A DNA stretch of 43,078 nucleotides from Tepidimonas aquatica (GCF_007556585.1 NZ_VJNA01000023.1:1-43078); one strand, 5' to 3'; shown: positions 7,517-16,366, counted from the first letter of the stretch. Program-made: numbers and translations. The notes: generated by a model from the letters alone, not told the origin.

Positions 7517-8983
7517 TCAGGCCGTGCCGCCCACCGTCAGGCCGTCGATGCGCAGCGTGGGCTGCCCCACCCCCACCGGCACGCTTTGGCCTTCTTTGCC
7601 GCAGGTGCCGATGCCAGCGTCGAGCTGCAAGTCACGCCCGATCATGCGCACGCGCTTGAGCGCTTCGGGGCCGCTGCCGATCAGCGTGGCGCCCTTGACC
7701 GGGTAGGCCAGTCGGCCGTTTTCAATCCACCACGCGCTGCTGGCCGAAAAGACGAACTTGCCACTGGTGATGTCCACCTGCCCACCGCCGAAGTGCGTGG
7801 CGTACAGGCCACGCTGCACGCTGGCGATGATTTCCTGCGGATCGTGCGGGCCGGCCAGCATGTAGGTGTTGGTCATGCGCGGCATCGGCAGGTGGGCGTA
7901 GCTTTCGCGCCGGCCGTTGCCGGTGGCCGCCACCCCCATCAGCCGCGCGTTGAGGCGGTCCTGCATGTAGCCGCGCAAGATGCCGTCTTCGATCAGCACG
8001 TTGCACTGGGTCGGCTCGCCCTCGTCGTCGATGTTGAGCGAACCGCGCCGCCCCGCCAACGTGCCGTCGTCCAACACCGTGACGCCCTTGGCGGCCACGC
8101 GCTGGCCGATGCGGCCACTGAAGGCGCTGGAGCCTTTGCGGTTGAAGTCGCCCTCCAGCCCGTGGCCGACCGCCTCGTGCAGCAGCACGCCGGGCCAGCC
8201 CGGGCCCAGCACCACCGTCAGCTCGCCCGCCGGCGCCGGGCGTGACTCCAGGTTGGTTAGCGCCGCGCCGACGGCTTCGTCCACGTACTGCGCCAGCAGC
8301 GCGTCGTCGAAGCGCTCCAGTCCCCAGCGTCCACCGCCGCCCGACGACCCCACCTCGCGCCGCTGGCCCTGCTGCGCGATCACCGTCAACGACAGGCGCA
8401 CCAGCGGGCGCACGTCGGCGGCCAGCACCCCGTCGGCACGGGCCACCAGCACCACGTCGTACTCGGCGGCCAGACCCGCCATCACCTGCACCACGCGCGG
8501 GTCGCGTGCACGCGCCATGCGCTCCAGCCGCTCCAGCAGCGCCACCTTGGCCGCGCTGTCCAGCGTGCCGATCGGGTCGTGCGCGTCGTACAGCTGGCGC
8601 GACGCCGCCACGCGACGCCGCCACCGGCGCAGGTCGGCCTGCTGGGCGGCGCCCAGGCGGCCAATGGCGCGCACGCTGTCGGCGGCTTCGCGCAGCGCCG
8701 CCCAGCTCAGGTCGTCGGAGTAGGCAAACGCGGTCTTGTCGCCGCTGATGGCGCGCACCCCCACGCCTTGGTCGATGCTGAAGCTGCCAGTCTTGACGAT
8801 GCCCTCTTCCAGGCTCCAGCCTTCGCTGCGCGTGTACTGGAAGTACAGGTCCGCGTCATCCACGCCGGGCCCCATGATGCGTGCCAACGCCCGGCGCAGG
8901 TGGGTTTCGTCCAATCCGTAGGGCTCAAGCAGCAACATGCGCGCCGTGGCCAGGCGCTGCAGGGTCGGTTCGATGGCGATCAT
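7517..8983 (-). CDS. tldD: Metalloprotease TldD
   Basis: The product has 488 residues and is one half of the TldD/TldE protease, which in other bacteria processes modified peptides and degrades unfolded ones in the cytosol. The zinc motif [11 protein letters not shown] (HExxxH) is intact, followed by [15 protein letters not shown]. The C-terminal [15 protein letters not shown] and GTCGKEGQ are family hallmarks. An ATG at 8992 would add three residues, but it lies inside TACAAT (8996-8991), a -10-like box 7 nt before ATG 8983, so the inner start is preferred. No tldE/pmbA partner is in the window. It is followed on the same strand by the aroG leader. Confidence 0.93.
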   Translation of the reverse strand: MIAIEPTLQRLATARMLLLEPYGLDETHLRRALARIMGPGVDDADLYFQYTRSEGWSLEEGIVKTGSFSIDQGVGVRAISGDKTAFAYSDDLSWAALREAADSVRAIGRLGAAQQADLRRWRRRVAASRQLYDAHDPIGTLDSAAKVALLERLERMARARDPRVVQVMAGLAAEYDVVLVARADGVLAADVRPLVRLSLTVIAQQGQRREVGSSGGGGRWGLERFDDALLAQYVDEAVGAALTNLESRPAPAGELTVVLGPGWPGVLLHEAVGHGLEGDFNRKGSSAFSGRIGQRVAAKGVTVLDDGTLAGRRGSLNIDDEGEPTQCNVLIEDGILRGYMQDRLNARLMGVAATGNGRRESYAHLPMPRMTNTYMLAGPHDPQEIIASVQRGLYATHFGGGQVDITSGKFVFSASSAWWIENGRLAYPVKGATLIGSGPEALKRVRMIGRDLQLDAGIGTCGKEGQSVPVGVGQPTLRIDGLTVGGTA

Positions 8984-8990
8984 GCGCCGC

Positions 8991-8996
8991 ATTGTA
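8991..8996 (-). promoter_or_regulatory. -10 element of tldD
   Basis: TACAAT (five of six consensus positions) sits 7 nt before ATG 8983. Transcription starting about 7 nt after this box would begin at the start codon, giving a leaderless message. There is no clear -35. Confidence 0.5.
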
Positions 8997-9043
8997 GGCA
9001 GGCCCCACCCACCCTGCCAACCGTAGGGACGCAGGGCACGACG

Positions 9044-10201
9044 TCAGGTCGGCACCAGGCGCTTGTACCGCCCCACCGACAGCATCAGCCCCAGGCTGGC
9101 ACCCAGCGCCACCATGGCGGTGCCACCGTAGCTGACGAACGGCAGCGGCACCCCCACCACCGGCAGCAGCCCACTGACCATGCCGATGTTGACGAACGCA
9201 TAGACGAACTGCACCAGGATCAGCGCCCCGGCCAGCAGCCGGCCAAACAGGGTCGACGCTTCCATGGCCAGCACCAGACCGCGCCAGATGAACACGCCGT
9301 ACGCGGTCAGCAGCACCAGCACCCCTACCAGGCCGAACTCCTCGGCCAAGGCGGCGAAGATGAAGTCCGTGCTGCGTTCGGGCACGAAGTCCAGGTGGGT
9401 TTGCGTGCCCTGCATGAAGCCTTTGCCCCACACCCCCCCGGAGCCGATGGCGATGAGCCCCTGCAAAATGTGAAAGCCCTTACCCAGCGGATCGCGCGTC
9501 GGGTCCAGCAGCGTGCACACGCGCTGGCGCTGGTATTCGTGCAGCACCACCCAGTCCACCCCGGGCGCGCACCACTGCGGCTCCATCACCACCAGCACGC
9601 CCGCCCCGAGGGCGCCCAGCAGCAGCGGCGGCACGATCAGCATCCAGCTCAGGCCGGCAAAGTAAATCACGAACAGCCCCGAGGCCAACACCAGCAACGC
9701 GGTGCCCAGGTCCGGCTGCAGCATGATCAAACCCACGGGCAGCGCCAGCAACGCCGCCGCCACGGCAAAGTCCAGTGCGCGCAGCCGCCCTTCGCGCCGC
9801 TGGAACCACCATGCCAACATCAGCGGCATGGCGATTTTCATCAGCTCACTGGGCTGGATGGTCATCACGCCCAGGTCGAGCCAGCGCTGCGCGCCCTTGC
9901 GCGTCACGCCCACCAGCTCCACCGCCACCAGCAGCAGCACCCCCACCACGTAGGCCGGCACCGCCAACGCCTGCAGGCGCTGCGGCGGCACTTGGGCCAC
10001 CACCACCATCACCACCGCACCGATCAGAAGGTTGCGCAGGTGATCCTGCACGCGGCCTTCGATGTCGAACGCCACCGACAGCATGACCAGCTGCCCCAGC
10101 AGCGCCAGCAGCGCCACCGACAGCAAAAACGGCCCATCAAAGCCCCGCACCCACGGGGCCAGACGGGTCCACAACGGCGGTTTTTGGATCACGACGGCCA
10201 T
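9044..10201 (-). CDS. rodA: RodA, peptidoglycan glycosyltransferase of the elongasome
   Basis: The product has 385 residues and is a SEDS-family integral membrane protein that polymerises lipid II along the side wall together with PBP2. About ten hydrophobic segments are visible. Family motifs include GAQRWLDLG, IQPSELMKIAMP, LLQPDLGTA-type LQPDLGTALLVLASG, and PERSTDFIFAALAEEFG containing the Asp expected for catalysis; SYGGTAM is near the C-terminus. The ATG at 10201 is chosen because the longer frame runs into the divergent gene. mrdA (PBP2) and mreBCD are not in the window; they often adjoin rodA and may lie elsewhere. Confidence 0.93.
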   Translation of the reverse strand: MAVVIQKPPLWTRLAPWVRGFDGPFLLSVALLALLGQLVMLSVAFDIEGRVQDHLRNLLIGAVVMVVVAQVPPQRLQALAVPAYVVGVLLLVAVELVGVTRKGAQRWLDLGVMTIQPSELMKIAMPLMLAWWFQRREGRLRALDFAVAAALLALPVGLIMLQPDLGTALLVLASGLFVIYFAGLSWMLIVPPLLLGALGAGVLVVMEPQWCAPGVDWVVLHEYQRQRVCTLLDPTRDPLGKGFHILQGLIAIGSGGVWGKGFMQGTQTHLDFVPERSTDFIFAALAEEFGLVGVLVLLTAYGVFIWRGLVLAMEASTLFGRLLAGALILVQFVYAFVNIGMVSGLLPVVGVPLPFVSYGGTAMVALGASLGLMLSVGRYKRLVPT

Positions 10202-10225
10202 GGCAGCTGCATTATCCTGTGCGCC
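10202..10225. promoter_or_regulatory. Shared divergent promoter between rodA and the YqiA-type gene
   Basis: The 24-bp gap holds one AT-rich core. Read on the minus strand it is GATAAT (10216-10211), 9 nt before the rodA ATG. Read on the plus strand it is CATTAT (10210-10215), 10 nt before the ATG at 10226. The two -10 boxes would overlap, so the two promoters probably compete. The gap is too short for separate -35 elements, which would have to lie in the opposite coding sequences. Confidence 0.45.
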
Positions 10226-10849
10226 ATGGCCAACTTGCCCTCCGCCCCCCTCGCGCCGCCCGCGTCGGCGTGCACCCACCTGCTGTACCTGCACGGCTTT
10301 CGCTCCTCGCCGCGCTCGTTCAAGGCGCAACGGCTGCAGGCTTACCTGCGCGCGCACCACCCCCACGTGACATGGGCCTGCCCCGCGTTGCCCCCCAGCC
10401 CGGCCCAGGCGTGGGCGCTGATCGAGCGCGCCGTGGCCGACTGGCCCGGCGACACGATGGCCGTGGTGGGCTCATCACTGGGTGGTTTTTACGCCACCCG
10501 GCTGGCGTGGGCCCGGGGCTGCCGCGCGGTGCTGATCAACCCCGCGGTAGACCCCGCGCGCGACCTGGCGCGCCACATCGGCGAGCATCCGGTGTGGCAT
10601 GACCCCACCGAGCGCATCCACTTTCAGCCCGCCCACGTGGACGAGCTGCGCCGCTTGCGCGTGGGCGCGCTGCCCCACCCCGAACGGGTGCTGCTGATCG
10701 CCGCCACCGGCGACGAGGTGCTGGACTGGCGCGAGATGGTGGCGCGCTACCCCGGCAGTGTGCACCGCATCGTGCCCGGCAGCGACCACGGGCTGTCGGA
10801 CTTCGACGACCACCTGCCGGCGCTGCTGCGCCACCTGGGCCTGGAGTGA
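10226..10849 (+). CDS. YqiA/YcfP-family alpha/beta hydrolase (esterase)
   Basis: The product has 207 residues. The first strand reads LLYLHGFRSSPRS, with the HGF oxyanion region. The nucleophile elbow is VGSSLGGFYA, GDEVLDW supplies the likely acid, and PGSDHGLSDF the catalytic His. This is the compact layout of YqiA-like esterases, whose natural substrate is poorly known. It lies 7 nt before radA on the same strand and is probably co-transcribed with it, and it is divergent from rodA. Confidence 0.87.
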   Translation: MANLPSAPLAPPASACTHLLYLHGFRSSPRSFKAQRLQAYLRAHHPHVTWACPALPPSPAQAWALIERAVADWPGDTMAVVGSSLGGFYATRLAWARGCRAVLINPAVDPARDLARHIGEHPVWHDPTERIHFQPAHVDELRRLRVGALPHPERVLLIAATGDEVLDWREMVARYPGSVHRIVPGSDHGLSDFDDHLPALLRHLGLE

Positions 10850-10856
10850 CGCCACC

Positions 10857-12266
10857 ATGGCCAAGGACAAAACCCAGTACAGTTGCAGCGCCTGCGGCGG
10901 CCAGACCCCGCGTTGGCATGGACGCTGCCCCCACTGCGGGGCCTGGAACACCTTGGTGGAGGTGCTGGCCCCCGCCAGCACGCCGAGCCTGGGTGGCCTG
11001 GGCGCGCTACGGCAGGGGTTGGCCGCCACCGGGACGCTGGCGCGGCTGGCCGACATCGACGCCGCCGACGTGGCACGCACCCCCACCGGGCTGACCGAGC
11101 TGGATCGCGTGCTGGGCGGTGGCGTCGTGCCCGGGGCCGTCGTGCTGATCGGGGGCGACCCCGGCATCGGCAAATCCACCCTGCTGCTGCAAGCGCTGGA
11201 CGCGCTGCAGCGCGCCGGTCTGCCCACGCTGTACGTCACCGGCGAAGAAAGCGGCGCGCAGGTGGCGCTGCGCGCGCGCCGTCTGGGCTTGGGCGACAGC
11301 CAAGTTGCGGTGCTGGCCGAAATCCGGCTGGAAACCATCCTGGCCACGCTGCAGCAGCAGCGCCCCGCGGTGGCGGTGATCGACTCGATCCAGACCATCT
11401 ACACCGAGCAGCTCAGCTCCGCGCCGGGCTCGGTGGCCCAGGTGCGCGAGTGCGCGGCGCTGCTGACGCGCGCGGCCAAAACCAGCGGCGCGCACGGCAC
11501 CACGCTGGTGCTGGTGGGCCACGTCACCAAAGAGGGCGCGTTGGCCGGCCCACGTGTGCTGGAGCACATGGTCGACACGGTGCTGTACTTCGAAGGCGAC
11601 GCGCACAGCAGTTTTCGGCTGGTGCGGGCCATCAAAAACCGCTTCGGCGCGGTCAGCGAGCTGGGCGTGTTTGCGATGACCGAGCGCGGGCTCAAAGGCG
11701 TGGGTAACCCCAGCGCGCTGTTTCTGAGCCAGCACCGCGAGCCGGTGCCGGGCAGCTGCGTGCTGGCCACGCTGGAAGGCACGCGCCCGTTGCTGGTGGA
11801 GGTGCAGGCGCTGGTGGACGCGGGCGGCCCCGCGCCGCGGCGCTTGAGCGTTGGCTTGGAACGCGACCGCCTGGCCATGCTGCTGGCCGTGCTGCACCGC
11901 CACGCCGGCGTGGCCTGCGGCGACCAAGACGTGTTCGTCAACGCAGTGGGGGGCGTGCGCATCGCCGAGCCGGCGGCGGACCTGGCGGTGCTGCTGGCCA
12001 TCGTCAGCAGCCTGCGCGGGCGTGCGCTTCCGCGCGGCTTCGTCGCCTTTGGCGAAGTGGGTCTGGCCGGCGAAGTGCGCCCCGCGCAGCGCGGGCAGGA
12101 GCGCCTCAAGGAAGCCGCCAAGCTCGGCATGGCGGTGGCGGTGGTGCCGAAGGCCAACCTGCCGCGCAAGCCCGACGCGGCCTTTCTGCGCGCCACCGAG
12201 GGCCTGAAGCTGCACGGTGTCGAGCGCGTCGAGGAGGCGCTGGAGGTGGTGCGGGGGCTGGCTTGA
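10857..12266 (+). CDS. radA: DNA repair protein RadA
   Basis: The product has 469 residues. It is a RecA-like ATPase that drives branch migration in recombinational repair. It has an N-terminal C4 zinc finger (CSACGGQ...CPHCGAW), Walker A GGDPGIGKST at about residue 100, the RadA-specific KNRFG motif (IKNRFGAVSELGVF), and a Lon-protease-like C-terminal domain from about residue 310. The ATG at 10857 follows the esterase gene by 7 nt. The length matches the family (about 460). The 3' end is followed by a phosphatase remnant in the same reading frame. Confidence 0.95.
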   Translation: MAKDKTQYSCSACGGQTPRWHGRCPHCGAWNTLVEVLAPASTPSLGGLGALRQGLAATGTLARLADIDAADVARTPTGLTELDRVLGGGVVPGAVVLIGGDPGIGKSTLLLQALDALQRAGLPTLYVTGEESGAQVALRARRLGLGDSQVAVLAEIRLETILATLQQQRPAVAVIDSIQTIYTEQLSSAPGSVAQVRECAALLTRAAKTSGAHGTTLVLVGHVTKEGALAGPRVLEHMVDTVLYFEGDAHSSFRLVRAIKNRFGAVSELGVFAMTERGLKGVGNPSALFLSQHREPVPGSCVLATLEGTRPLLVEVQALVDAGGPAPRRLSVGLERDRLAMLLAVLHRHAGVACGDQDVFVNAVGGVRIAEPAADLAVLLAIVSSLRGRALPRGFVAFGEVGLAGEVRPAQRGQERLKEAAKLGMAVAVVPKANLPRKPDAAFLRATEGLKLHGVERVEEALEVVRGLA

Positions 12267-12287
12267 CCCCGACCACGGCGGGCCGGG

Positions 12288-12431
12288 GTTGACGCCGCGC
12301 TGTGGCAAGCCCTGGCCACACGGCCCCACATGGTGGTGGTGATGCGTCACACCGAGGTGGGCCGCGAGGGACAATCGACCACCTACGACCCCAGCGGCCA
12401 GTGCCGCGGCGAGCTGGGCCTGCGGCCCTGA
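12288..12431 (+). pseudogene. Remnant of a histidine phosphatase-family gene
   Basis: About 47 codons read VDAALWQALATRPHMVVVMRH (split here) and then a YDPSGQC and GELGL segment, ending at TGA 12429-12431. The VVVMRHTE stretch resembles the RHG-type phosphohistidine motif at the start of histidine phosphatases, and DPSGQCRGELGL resembles the region that follows it. Only the N-terminal quarter is present, no start codon with a ribosome binding site is visible, and the rest of the domain is missing. It lies between radA and yhhQ. An alternative is chance similarity in a GC-rich spacer. Confidence 0.5.
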
Positions 12432-12477
12432 GGTCGCGCCACACGCCCGGGCACCCCGCCGGCGTCGGCCTAAGCGG

Positions 12478-12483
12478 TACAAT
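12478..12483 (+). promoter_or_regulatory. -10 element upstream of the yhhQ riboswitch
   Basis: TACAAT at 12478-12483 matches five of six consensus positions and would place the transcription start near 12490, about 30 nt before the candidate preQ1 aptamer. The -35 region is not recognisable. Confidence 0.5.
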
Positions 12484-12521
12484 TTGGTTTTTCCGCTCCT
12501 GGTCGGCCACCTGTGGTCGGC

Positions 12522-12553
12522 GTGGGTTCCCTCACCCCACTCATCAAAAAGGA
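12522..12553 (+). promoter_or_regulatory. Candidate preQ1-I riboswitch
   Basis: GTGGG (12522-12526) pairs with CCCAC (12536-12540) as a 5-bp P1 around the 9-nt loop TTCCCTCAC. An A-rich tail TCATCAAAAAGGA (12541-12553) follows. Loop TCC (12528-12530) can pair with GGA of the tail, forming the short P2 of an H-type pseudoknot. The size, C-rich 3' side and A-tract tail closely resemble translational preQ1-I aptamers such as the one from Thermoanaerobacter. The GGA is also part of the ribosome binding site of the next gene (ATG 12560), so ligand binding would hide it. The downstream gene encodes a preQ0/preQ1 transporter, which fits. Confidence 0.65.
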
Positions 12554-12559
12554 TTCGAC

Positions 12560-13258
12560 ATGGCGTTCGTGCCGTTGGCTGCCGTGGCGCAGCCCCAGCC
12601 CTCCCTCACCCTCAACCCCGAGGCCCAGCGGCGCACCATCGCGTGGTTGGCCGCTGCGCACATCGCGCTGATCATCGCCAGCAACTACTTGGTGCAAATC
12701 CCGTTCACGCTGGGCGGGGTGCACACGACGTGGGGGGCGTTCACGTTCCCGCTGGTGTTCGTGCTGACGGACTTGACGGTGCGTGTGCTGGGCCCACAGG
12801 TGGCGCGGCGTGTGGTGGCCTGGGTGATGCTGCCGGCCCTGCTGGCGTCGTACGTGGTGTCGGTGCTGTTTTTCGAAGGCGCGTTCGCTGGCTGGGCGGC
12901 GCTGGCCACCTTCAACGCGTTTGTTTTTCGCATCGCGCTGGCCAGCTTCATGGCCTACGTGGTCGGGCAGTTGACCGACATCGCGGTGTTTGCGCGGCTG
13001 CGCCGGCTGGCACAGTGGTGGGTGGCGCCGGCGGCGTCCACCATCGTCGGCAGCCTCATCGACACGTTCGTCTTTTTCTCGGTGGCGTTTTGGCGCAGCA
13101 GCGACGCCTTCATGGCCGAGCACTGGGTCGAAATCGCGCTGGTGGACTACGCCACCAAGCTGGCGTTCAGTCTGGTGGCGCTGCTGCCGCTGTACGGTGC
13201 GGCGCTGCGTGCGGTGCTGCGCCGGCTGCCGGCGGCGCCCGCGGTGCGCTTGGTCTGA
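12560..13258 (+). CDS. yhhQ: YhhQ-family queuosine precursor (preQ0/preQ1) transporter
   Basis: The product has 232 residues and about six hydrophobic segments. Family motifs are clear: SNYLVQIPFTLGGVHTTWGA, TFPLVFVLTDLTVRVLG, ASFMAYVVGQLTDI and AEHWVEIALVDYATK, which align by eye with E. coli YhhQ. The protein imports 7-cyano- or 7-aminomethyl-7-deazaguanine through the inner membrane for queuosine tRNA modification. The ATG follows AAAGGA by 6 nt; that site is inside the candidate preQ1 riboswitch, so translation is probably lowered when preQ1 is plentiful. No other queuosine gene is in the window. Confidence 0.92.
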   Translation: MAFVPLAAVAQPQPSLTLNPEAQRRTIAWLAAAHIALIIASNYLVQIPFTLGGVHTTWGAFTFPLVFVLTDLTVRVLGPQVARRVVAWVMLPALLASYVVSVLFFEGAFAGWAALATFNAFVFRIALASFMAYVVGQLTDIAVFARLRRLAQWWVAPAASTIVGSLIDTFVFFSVAFWRSSDAFMAEHWVEIALVDYATKLAFSLVALLPLYGAALRAVLRRLPAAPAVRLV

Positions 13259-13303
13259 CGCACGTCGCCCCTTGTGCCCGTCCCAGCGGGCGGGTCAACT
13301 CGC

Positions 13304-13309
13304 TACACT
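13304..13309 (+). promoter_or_regulatory. Possible -10 element for the RNB ribonuclease gene
   Basis: TACACT in the 136-bp gap after yhhQ would give a leader of about 80 nt before the TTG start. There is no clear -35. The remainder of the gap shows no other feature I can support. Confidence 0.3.
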
Positions 13310-13394
13310 TGCGCTTGGCCGTTGCGCCCGTCGCCGCGCCGTCCGTCGCGCCCCGGCTGGGCGTGCCTTGTGGGTTGTACGAAAGCGCATCACG

Positions 13395-15473
13395 TTGTTT
13401 GCCTTGTTCGAAGAAGCCGGCAAGCTGGCCGGCGGTCGTATCCTGTCGTCCACCGACGCCACGCACCAGATCGAGCTGGACTCGGGCCGGCGCGTCAAGG
13501 TCAAGGCGACGCAGGTGTTGCTGACCTTTGCCCAGCCCGCTGTGGCCGAGCTGCTGCGCGATGCCACCGAGCTGGCCGCCCAGATCGACCTGGACCTGGC
13601 GTGGGAGTTTGCCCCCGAAGGCGACTTTGGCTTTGCGGAACTGGCGGCCATGTACTTCGAGGACCCGCCCAGCACCGTGCAGCAAGCCGCCACGCTGCTG
13701 CGGTTGCACGAGGCGCCGCACTACTTCCGCCGCGCCGGCAAAGGCGGGCGCTTTCGCAAGGCGCCCGCTGACGTGCTGCAGCAGGCGCTGGCCGCCATCG
13801 AGCGCAAAAAAGCCGTTCAGGCGCAAATCGACGCCTGGGCCGACGAGCTGGTGCAGGGCCGCTGTCCCGAGCCGATCCGCGCGCAGCTGTACCGCATCCT
13901 GTTCAAGCCGGACAAAAACGCCCCTGAGTACAAGGCCGTCGTGCACGCGGCGCGCACCACCCACTTGGCGCCGCTGGCGCTGCTGCAGCGCGCCGAGGCC
14001 ATCACCAGCGCGTACCAATTCCACTGGCAGCGCTTTTTGCACGAGCACTTCCCGCGTGGCACGGGTTTTGCCGCGCTGGCAGCGCCGCCGCTACCGGATG
14101 ACCTGCCGCTGGCCGAAGGGGTGGCGGCGTTTTCGATCGACGACAGCAGCACCACCGAAATCGACGACGCGCTCAGCGTGCAGGGCCTGGGCAGCGGCAC
14201 GGTGACGCTGGGCATCCACATCGCGGCGCCCGGGCTGGCCATCGCGCCCGGCAGCCCCCTGGACGCGGTGGCGCGCGAGCGGTTGTCCACCGTCTACATG
14301 CCGGGGCACAAAATCACCATGCTGCCCGACGCCGTCGTGCAGACCTACACGCTGGCCGAAGGCGCGCCACGGCCGGCGGTGTCGCTGTACCTGACGATCG
14401 ACGAAGCCACGCTGGAAGTGCGCGGCAGCACGACGCGGCTGGAGCGTGTGCCGATTGCGCACAACCTGCGCCACGACCAGCTCGATGGCGTGGTGAGCCC
14501 CGCCTGGCTCGAAGACGCAAGCGGCCCCAGCTGGCCGGGCGTGCCGGCGCATGTGGCTGCGCTGCACGGCCCGCTGGCGTGGCTGTGGCGGCTGGCGCAA
14601 GCGTGCAAAGCGCGCCGCGAAGCGGTGCGTGGGCGGCCGGAGACCTTCACCCGCCCCGACTACACCTTCAAGTTGCTGGGCGTTGCCGGGGACGAGCCCA
14701 CCGGCGACGAAACCGTGGTCATTGGCACGCGCGCGCGCGGCGCGCCGCTGGACCTGATCGTGGCCGAAGCGATGATCCTGGCCAACCACCACTGGGGCCA
14801 GTGGCTGGCCGACAGCGGCGTGCCGGGCATTTACCGCAGTCAAACCAGCCTGGCCCCTGGCATCAAGGTGCGCATGGGCACCAAGCCGCTGCCCCATGCC
14901 GGCATTGGCGTGCCCTGCTACGCGTGGAGCACCTCGCCGCTGCGGCGCTACACCGACCTCGTCAACCAGTGGCAAATCATTGCCTGCGCGCGCCACGGCA
15001 CCACCGCGGCGCTGGCCGCGCCGTTCAAGCCGAAGGACGCGGCGTTGCTGGCCATCATCAGCGCGTTTGACGCCGCCTACACCGCCTACGCGCAGTTTCA
15101 GGGGACGATGGAGCGCTACTGGACGCTGCGCTACCTGCGGCAGCAGGGCATCACCGAGCTGGAGGCGGCCTACCTGAAAGACAACCTGGTGCGCGCCGAG
15201 ACGCTGCCACTGGTGTTGGCGGCGCTGGGCACCGACGGTTTGCAGCGCGGCGAACGCGTGCGGGTGCGGCTGGGCACCATCGACGAGGTCAGCCTTGAGG
15301 TCACCGGCACCGTGGTCGAGCGGCTGGGCGTCACCGAGCCGGTGGAGGGCGACACGCTGGAAGGCGAACCCGAGGAGGTGCTGGAAGCGCCGCTGACCGT
15401 GGCGGTGGCGATGGACGACGCCGACGAGGCGGCCGCGGCCAGCCCGGCCCCCACCCCTGCTGCCCCGGTGTGA
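13395..15473 (+). CDS. RNB-domain ribonuclease (RNase II/R family)
   Basis: The product has about 692 residues from a TTG at 13395. The start is uncertain, chosen because FALFEEAGKLAGGR is the usual N-terminus of this family in related bacteria. The RNB catalytic loop reads SIDDSSTTEIDDALSV and the second conserved stretch SPLRRYTDLVNQWQ. In E. coli RNase II the loop has an Asp where this protein has Glu in TEIDD; the remaining acidic residues are present, so metal binding is probably kept. The C-terminus has an S1-like region and an acidic, Ala/Pro-rich tail. Predicted role: 3'-5' hydrolysis of RNA in the cytosol. The TonB-like gene follows 11 nt downstream. Confidence 0.85.
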   Translation: MFALFEEAGKLAGGRILSSTDATHQIELDSGRRVKVKATQVLLTFAQPAVAELLRDATELAAQIDLDLAWEFAPEGDFGFAELAAMYFEDPPSTVQQAATLLRLHEAPHYFRRAGKGGRFRKAPADVLQQALAAIERKKAVQAQIDAWADELVQGRCPEPIRAQLYRILFKPDKNAPEYKAVVHAARTTHLAPLALLQRAEAITSAYQFHWQRFLHEHFPRGTGFAALAAPPLPDDLPLAEGVAAFSIDDSSTTEIDDALSVQGLGSGTVTLGIHIAAPGLAIAPGSPLDAVARERLSTVYMPGHKITMLPDAVVQTYTLAEGAPRPAVSLYLTIDEATLEVRGSTTRLERVPIAHNLRHDQLDGVVSPAWLEDASGPSWPGVPAHVAALHGPLAWLWRLAQACKARREAVRGRPETFTRPDYTFKLLGVAGDEPTGDETVVIGTRARGAPLDLIVAEAMILANHHWGQWLADSGVPGIYRSQTSLAPGIKVRMGTKPLPHAGIGVPCYAWSTSPLRRYTDLVNQWQIIACARHGTTAALAAPFKPKDAALLAIISAFDAAYTAYAQFQGTMERYWTLRYLRQQGITELEAAYLKDNLVRAETLPLVLAALGTDGLQRGERVRVRLGTIDEVSLEVTGTVVERLGVTEPVEGDTLEGEPEEVLEAPLTVAVAMDDADEAAAASPAPTPAAPV

Positions 15474-15484
15474 GGAGACGCTGC

Positions 15485-16366
15485 GTGGCCACGGCTGCGG
15501 CACCCGCTAACCACTGGCTGCAACGCGTGCGCGAGGACCCACTGCCGTGGGCGCTGGCGATGTCGGTGGCGCTGCACGTGCTGGTGCTGGCGGTGCGGCT
15601 GGTGCCGCCGTCGTCATCCCAGCGCGTGTTGCAAGGCACACCGCTGGAGGTGATCCTGGTCAACGCGCGCGACGAACGCGCCCCGGCGCGCGCGCAAGCC
15701 ATCGCGCAGGCCAACCTGGTCGGCGGCGGTGACGCTGACAGCGGGCGCGCCCGCTCGCCGCTGCCACCGGCGCCGGTGCTGCGCCCCGGCGACACACTGG
15801 AAGACGAAGAGCGCCGCCTGGAGGCAATGCAGGAGCGTCAGACCCGGCTGCTGGCGCAGCTGCGGCGCGACATCGCGCAGCTGCGCACCGCCGACCCGCA
15901 GGAGACCCCCGAGCAGGCCCAGGCGCGCGAGCAGCGCCGCCAGGCGCTGGTGCAGGCGCTGGCCGAGATCGAGCGCCGCATCGAACGGGAAAATACCCGT
16001 CCGCGGCGGCGCTACGTCAGCCCGGCTACGCGCGAGGCCGTCTACGCGCTGTACTACGACGAGCTGCGCCGCCGCATCGAGGAGCGCGGCACCGCCCATT
16101 TCCCCGAGCAAGGTGGCCGCAAGGTGTACGGCGAGCTGACCATGGTCATCACCGTCAACCACGATGGGCGCGTGCTGGGCACCGAGGTGGTGCAAGGCTC
16201 GGGCAACCCGTTTTTGGACCAGCACGCGCGCGCCATCGTGCACGGGCTCACCTTCGCACGCTTCAGCCACGCCATGCGTGCGCGGGCTGACCAAATCGTC
16301 GTCGTCTCACGCTTCCGCTTCACCCGCGAGGGTGGCCTGCACACCCAGGTGGGCTCAGCGCCCTGA
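15485..16366 (+). CDS. TonB-like protein (energy transducer C-terminal domain)
   Basis: The product has 293 residues from GTG 15485, preceded by GAGGAG at 7 nt. There is one transmembrane segment near residues 20-37 (WALAMSVALHVLVLAVRLV), then a Glu/Arg/Gln-rich coiled-coil stretch (about 95-170), then a C-terminal domain with YGELTMVITVNHDGRVLGTEVVQGSGN (split) and FLDQHARAIVHGLTFA, typical of TonB C-terminal domains. The middle coiled coil replaces the usual proline-rich spacer, more like TolA. No exbB/exbD genes adjoin, so whether it energises a receptor is unknown. It is in line with the RNB gene and mtgA and is probably co-transcribed. Confidence 0.82.
   Translation: MATAAAPANHWLQRVREDPLPWALAMSVALHVLVLAVRLVPPSSSQRVLQGTPLEVILVNARDERAPARAQAIAQANLVGGGDADSGRARSPLPPAPVLRPGDTLEDEERRLEAMQERQTRLLAQLRRDIAQLRTADPQETPEQAQAREQRRQALVQALAEIERRIERENTRPRRRYVSPATREAVYALYYDELRRRIEERGTAHFPEQGGRKVYGELTMVITVNHDGRVLGTEVVQGSGNPFLDQHARAIVHGLTFARFSHAMRARADQIVVVSRFRFTREGGLHTQVGSAP

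Noticed and set aside
8579-10225. Long plus-strand open frame opposite tldD and rodA
   Set aside because: It is a His/Gln/Arg-rich antisense shadow of the GC-skewed coding strand; only its last 207 codons (the YqiA-type gene) are real.
12302-12559. N-terminal extension of yhhQ
   Set aside because: It crosses the promoter and candidate riboswitch and is rich in Arg/Gly/Pro with no transporter similarity; ATG 12560 has a ribosome binding site and matches YhhQ length.
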